Positions 5,283-5,990 of a stretch of 5,990 nucleotides of DNA are shown in pieces. The position numbers and the translations under genes were made by a program. Numbering within the stretch: position 1 is the first letter of the stretch; every line of letters starts with the position of its first letter. Under the pieces are notes generated by a model. That model saw only the letters and a program-made list of their open reading frames with translations, was not told the origin of the DNA and searched no databases. Source of the stretch: an uncultured Intrasporangium sp. (GTDB lineage Bacteria > Actinomycetota > Actinomycetes > Actinomycetales > Dermatophilaceae); the NCBI GenBank assembly GCA_937873285.1, contig CALMNV010000206.1, forward strand, positions 1 through 5,990. Direction: 5' to 3'.

Positions 5283-5990
5283 CGACTGCGGCCACCTCCT
5301 GCAGGGTGAGCCCGTATTGCTGCATGACCTCATCGACGGAACCGCCGCCGGCGAGGCTGCCCAGAACTGCGAAGACGGGGACTCGGTCGCGGAGAAGGGT
5401 CATGCGTCCGGCGTTGAACCGCGGGTCGACCGCGACCCCGGGGATGCGGACCTCGAAAGCGACCGGGTAGTCGTCGTCCTCGAAGATCAGCGGCTTGAGG
5501 TGGTCTTCGAGAACCTCCGCGAAGGCGTGTTGGTGGGTCTTGACCCGGTAGAGGTCGTTGGGGTTCTCCCGGACGTAGGCGTAGGCACCGTCAGTGACGA
5601 GGCGCCTGTTGGCCAGCGCGTATGGCGCGTCGAACCGCTGGCGAATCCACAAGGCCGCCGCCTCGACTTCGGAAGGGGCGAGCATCTCTCGAAGCGTACG
5701 AAGGGTGTTGGCCTCAACGAGGCCGATCAGCGGCACGGACGGCCACCCGCGATGATCCTGTGGGGCTCGGGTAATGATCTGTCGGCGGGAGGACCGCTGG
5801 CCCGCCCACGCCTTGACGCCTGACAGCGATCGCGTCCGTGTCCCAGACGAGGAGGCGCTGGCCTCCCCACGCCGTGGCTTCCGTGGAGGCCGAGGCAGGG
5901 TAGTGCCCGCTGAGTCCAGGAGGCTTCGAGCGGGAACAATCCGGCGAGGCCGCAAGTTGAGTCTCGTGAGCGCAAGATTTGCGAGCGCGA
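5248..5990 (-). CDS. VapB45-like antitoxin, DUF433-type (5' end unresolved)
   Basis: The frame is open from the right window edge to a TAA at 5248-5250. The confident part starts near 5820 with GVKAWAGQRSSRRQIITRAP. It continues through PSVPLIGLVEANTLRTLR and FDAPYALANRRLVTDGAYAY. It ends in a DUF433-like domain: VAVDPRFNAGRMTLLRDRVP, then LAGGGSVDEVMQQYGLTLQEV. This is the layout of VapB45-type antitoxins (about 240 residues in M. tuberculosis): an N-terminal DNA-binding region, a helical middle, and DUF433. It should neutralise the PIN-like toxin encoded immediately downstream and repress the operon. The only in-frame start codon seen upstream of the conserved part is a TTG at 5955. Residues encoded by about 5830-5955 are Arg/Pro/Ser-rich and poorly family-like. 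The start may lie outside the window, or a frameshift may be present. Confidence 0.84.
   Translation of the reverse strand, partial: ALANLALTRLNLRPRRIVPARSLLDSAGTTLPRPPRKPRRGEASASSSGTRTRSLSGVKAWAGQRSSRRQIITRAPQDHRGWPSVPLIGLVEANTLRTLREMLAPSEVEAAALWIRQRFDAPYALANRRLVTDGAYAYVRENPNDLYRVKTHQHAFAEVLEDHLKPLIFEDDDYPVAFEVRIPGVAVDPRFNAGRMTLLRDRVPVFAVLGSLAGGGSVDEVMQQYGLTLQEVAAVDEHREWAARAA
5951..5983. promoter_or_regulatory. operator-like repeats upstream of vapB45-like gene
   Basis: CGCAAG occurs at 5951-5956 and again at 5971-5976, exactly 20 bp (about two helical turns) apart. The second copy is half of an inverted repeat, CGCAA-GAT-TTGCG (5971-5983). GAGCGC also repeats at 5968-5973 and 5983-5988. 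Position and spacing fit an autoregulatory operator, but coding sequence may run through here if the antitoxin gene begins beyond the edge. Confidence 0.25.

Noticed and set aside
5236..5823. Plus-strand frame of 195 codons opposite the antitoxin.
   Set aside because: It looks tidy (Val/Gly/Asp-rich) but is exactly antisense to the DUF433-type antitoxin, whose domain sequence is convincing.
1..5990. CRISPR array, tRNA/rRNA, insertion sequence or attachment site.
   Set aside because: I saw no regularly spaced repeats, cloverleaf sequence, transposase motifs or terminal inverted repeats. The toxin-antitoxin module has no visible mobile-element ends within the window.

Overview
The window is about 70% G+C. 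Its genes use mostly G/C-ending codons, GTG starts are common, and one gene looks leaderless. This points to a high-GC actinobacterium. The recurring TATGCC at Tyr-Ala codons is reminiscent of Intrasporangiaceae (Janibacter/Knoellia type), but that placement is tentative.

Layout. (1) At the left edge, on the minus strand, is the N-terminal part of a soluble alpha/beta-hydrolase of the epoxide-hydrolase type, cut by the window. (2) Divergent from it, at 804, is a 587-residue membrane-anchored alpha/beta-hydrolase (Abhydrolase_9 family), apparently with a leaderless GTG start. (3) On the same strand, 66 bp further on and past a perfect 8-bp hairpin, is a CPA1-type cation/proton antiporter with an unusual acidic loop. 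(4) A stretch of about 320 bp (3966-4285) holds no recognisable gene. It does contain a candidate 28-residue cationic peptide ORF on the minus strand with a good ribosome binding site. (5) A GNAT acetyltransferase follows on the plus strand (4286-4882). (6) The right end carries a minus-strand toxin-antitoxin operon resembling VapB45/VapC45 of Mycobacterium tuberculosis. The antitoxin is promoter-proximal, with its N-terminus unresolved at the window edge. The PIN-like toxin overlaps the antitoxin by 35 nt, and its 3' end overlaps the GNAT gene tail-to-tail by 32 nt.

The first three genes look like ordinary chromosomal housekeeping or envelope functions. The right-hand third has a somewhat more relaxed wobble composition and is the accessory part. 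The most interesting points are the toxin-antitoxin pair (a substituted acidic residue in the toxin, a possible frameshift in the antitoxin N-terminus, operator-like repeats at the edge), the candidate cationic micropeptide divergent from the GNAT gene, and the heptamer GTATGCC, present eight times in three codon contexts. I did not find a clearly new multi-gene system.
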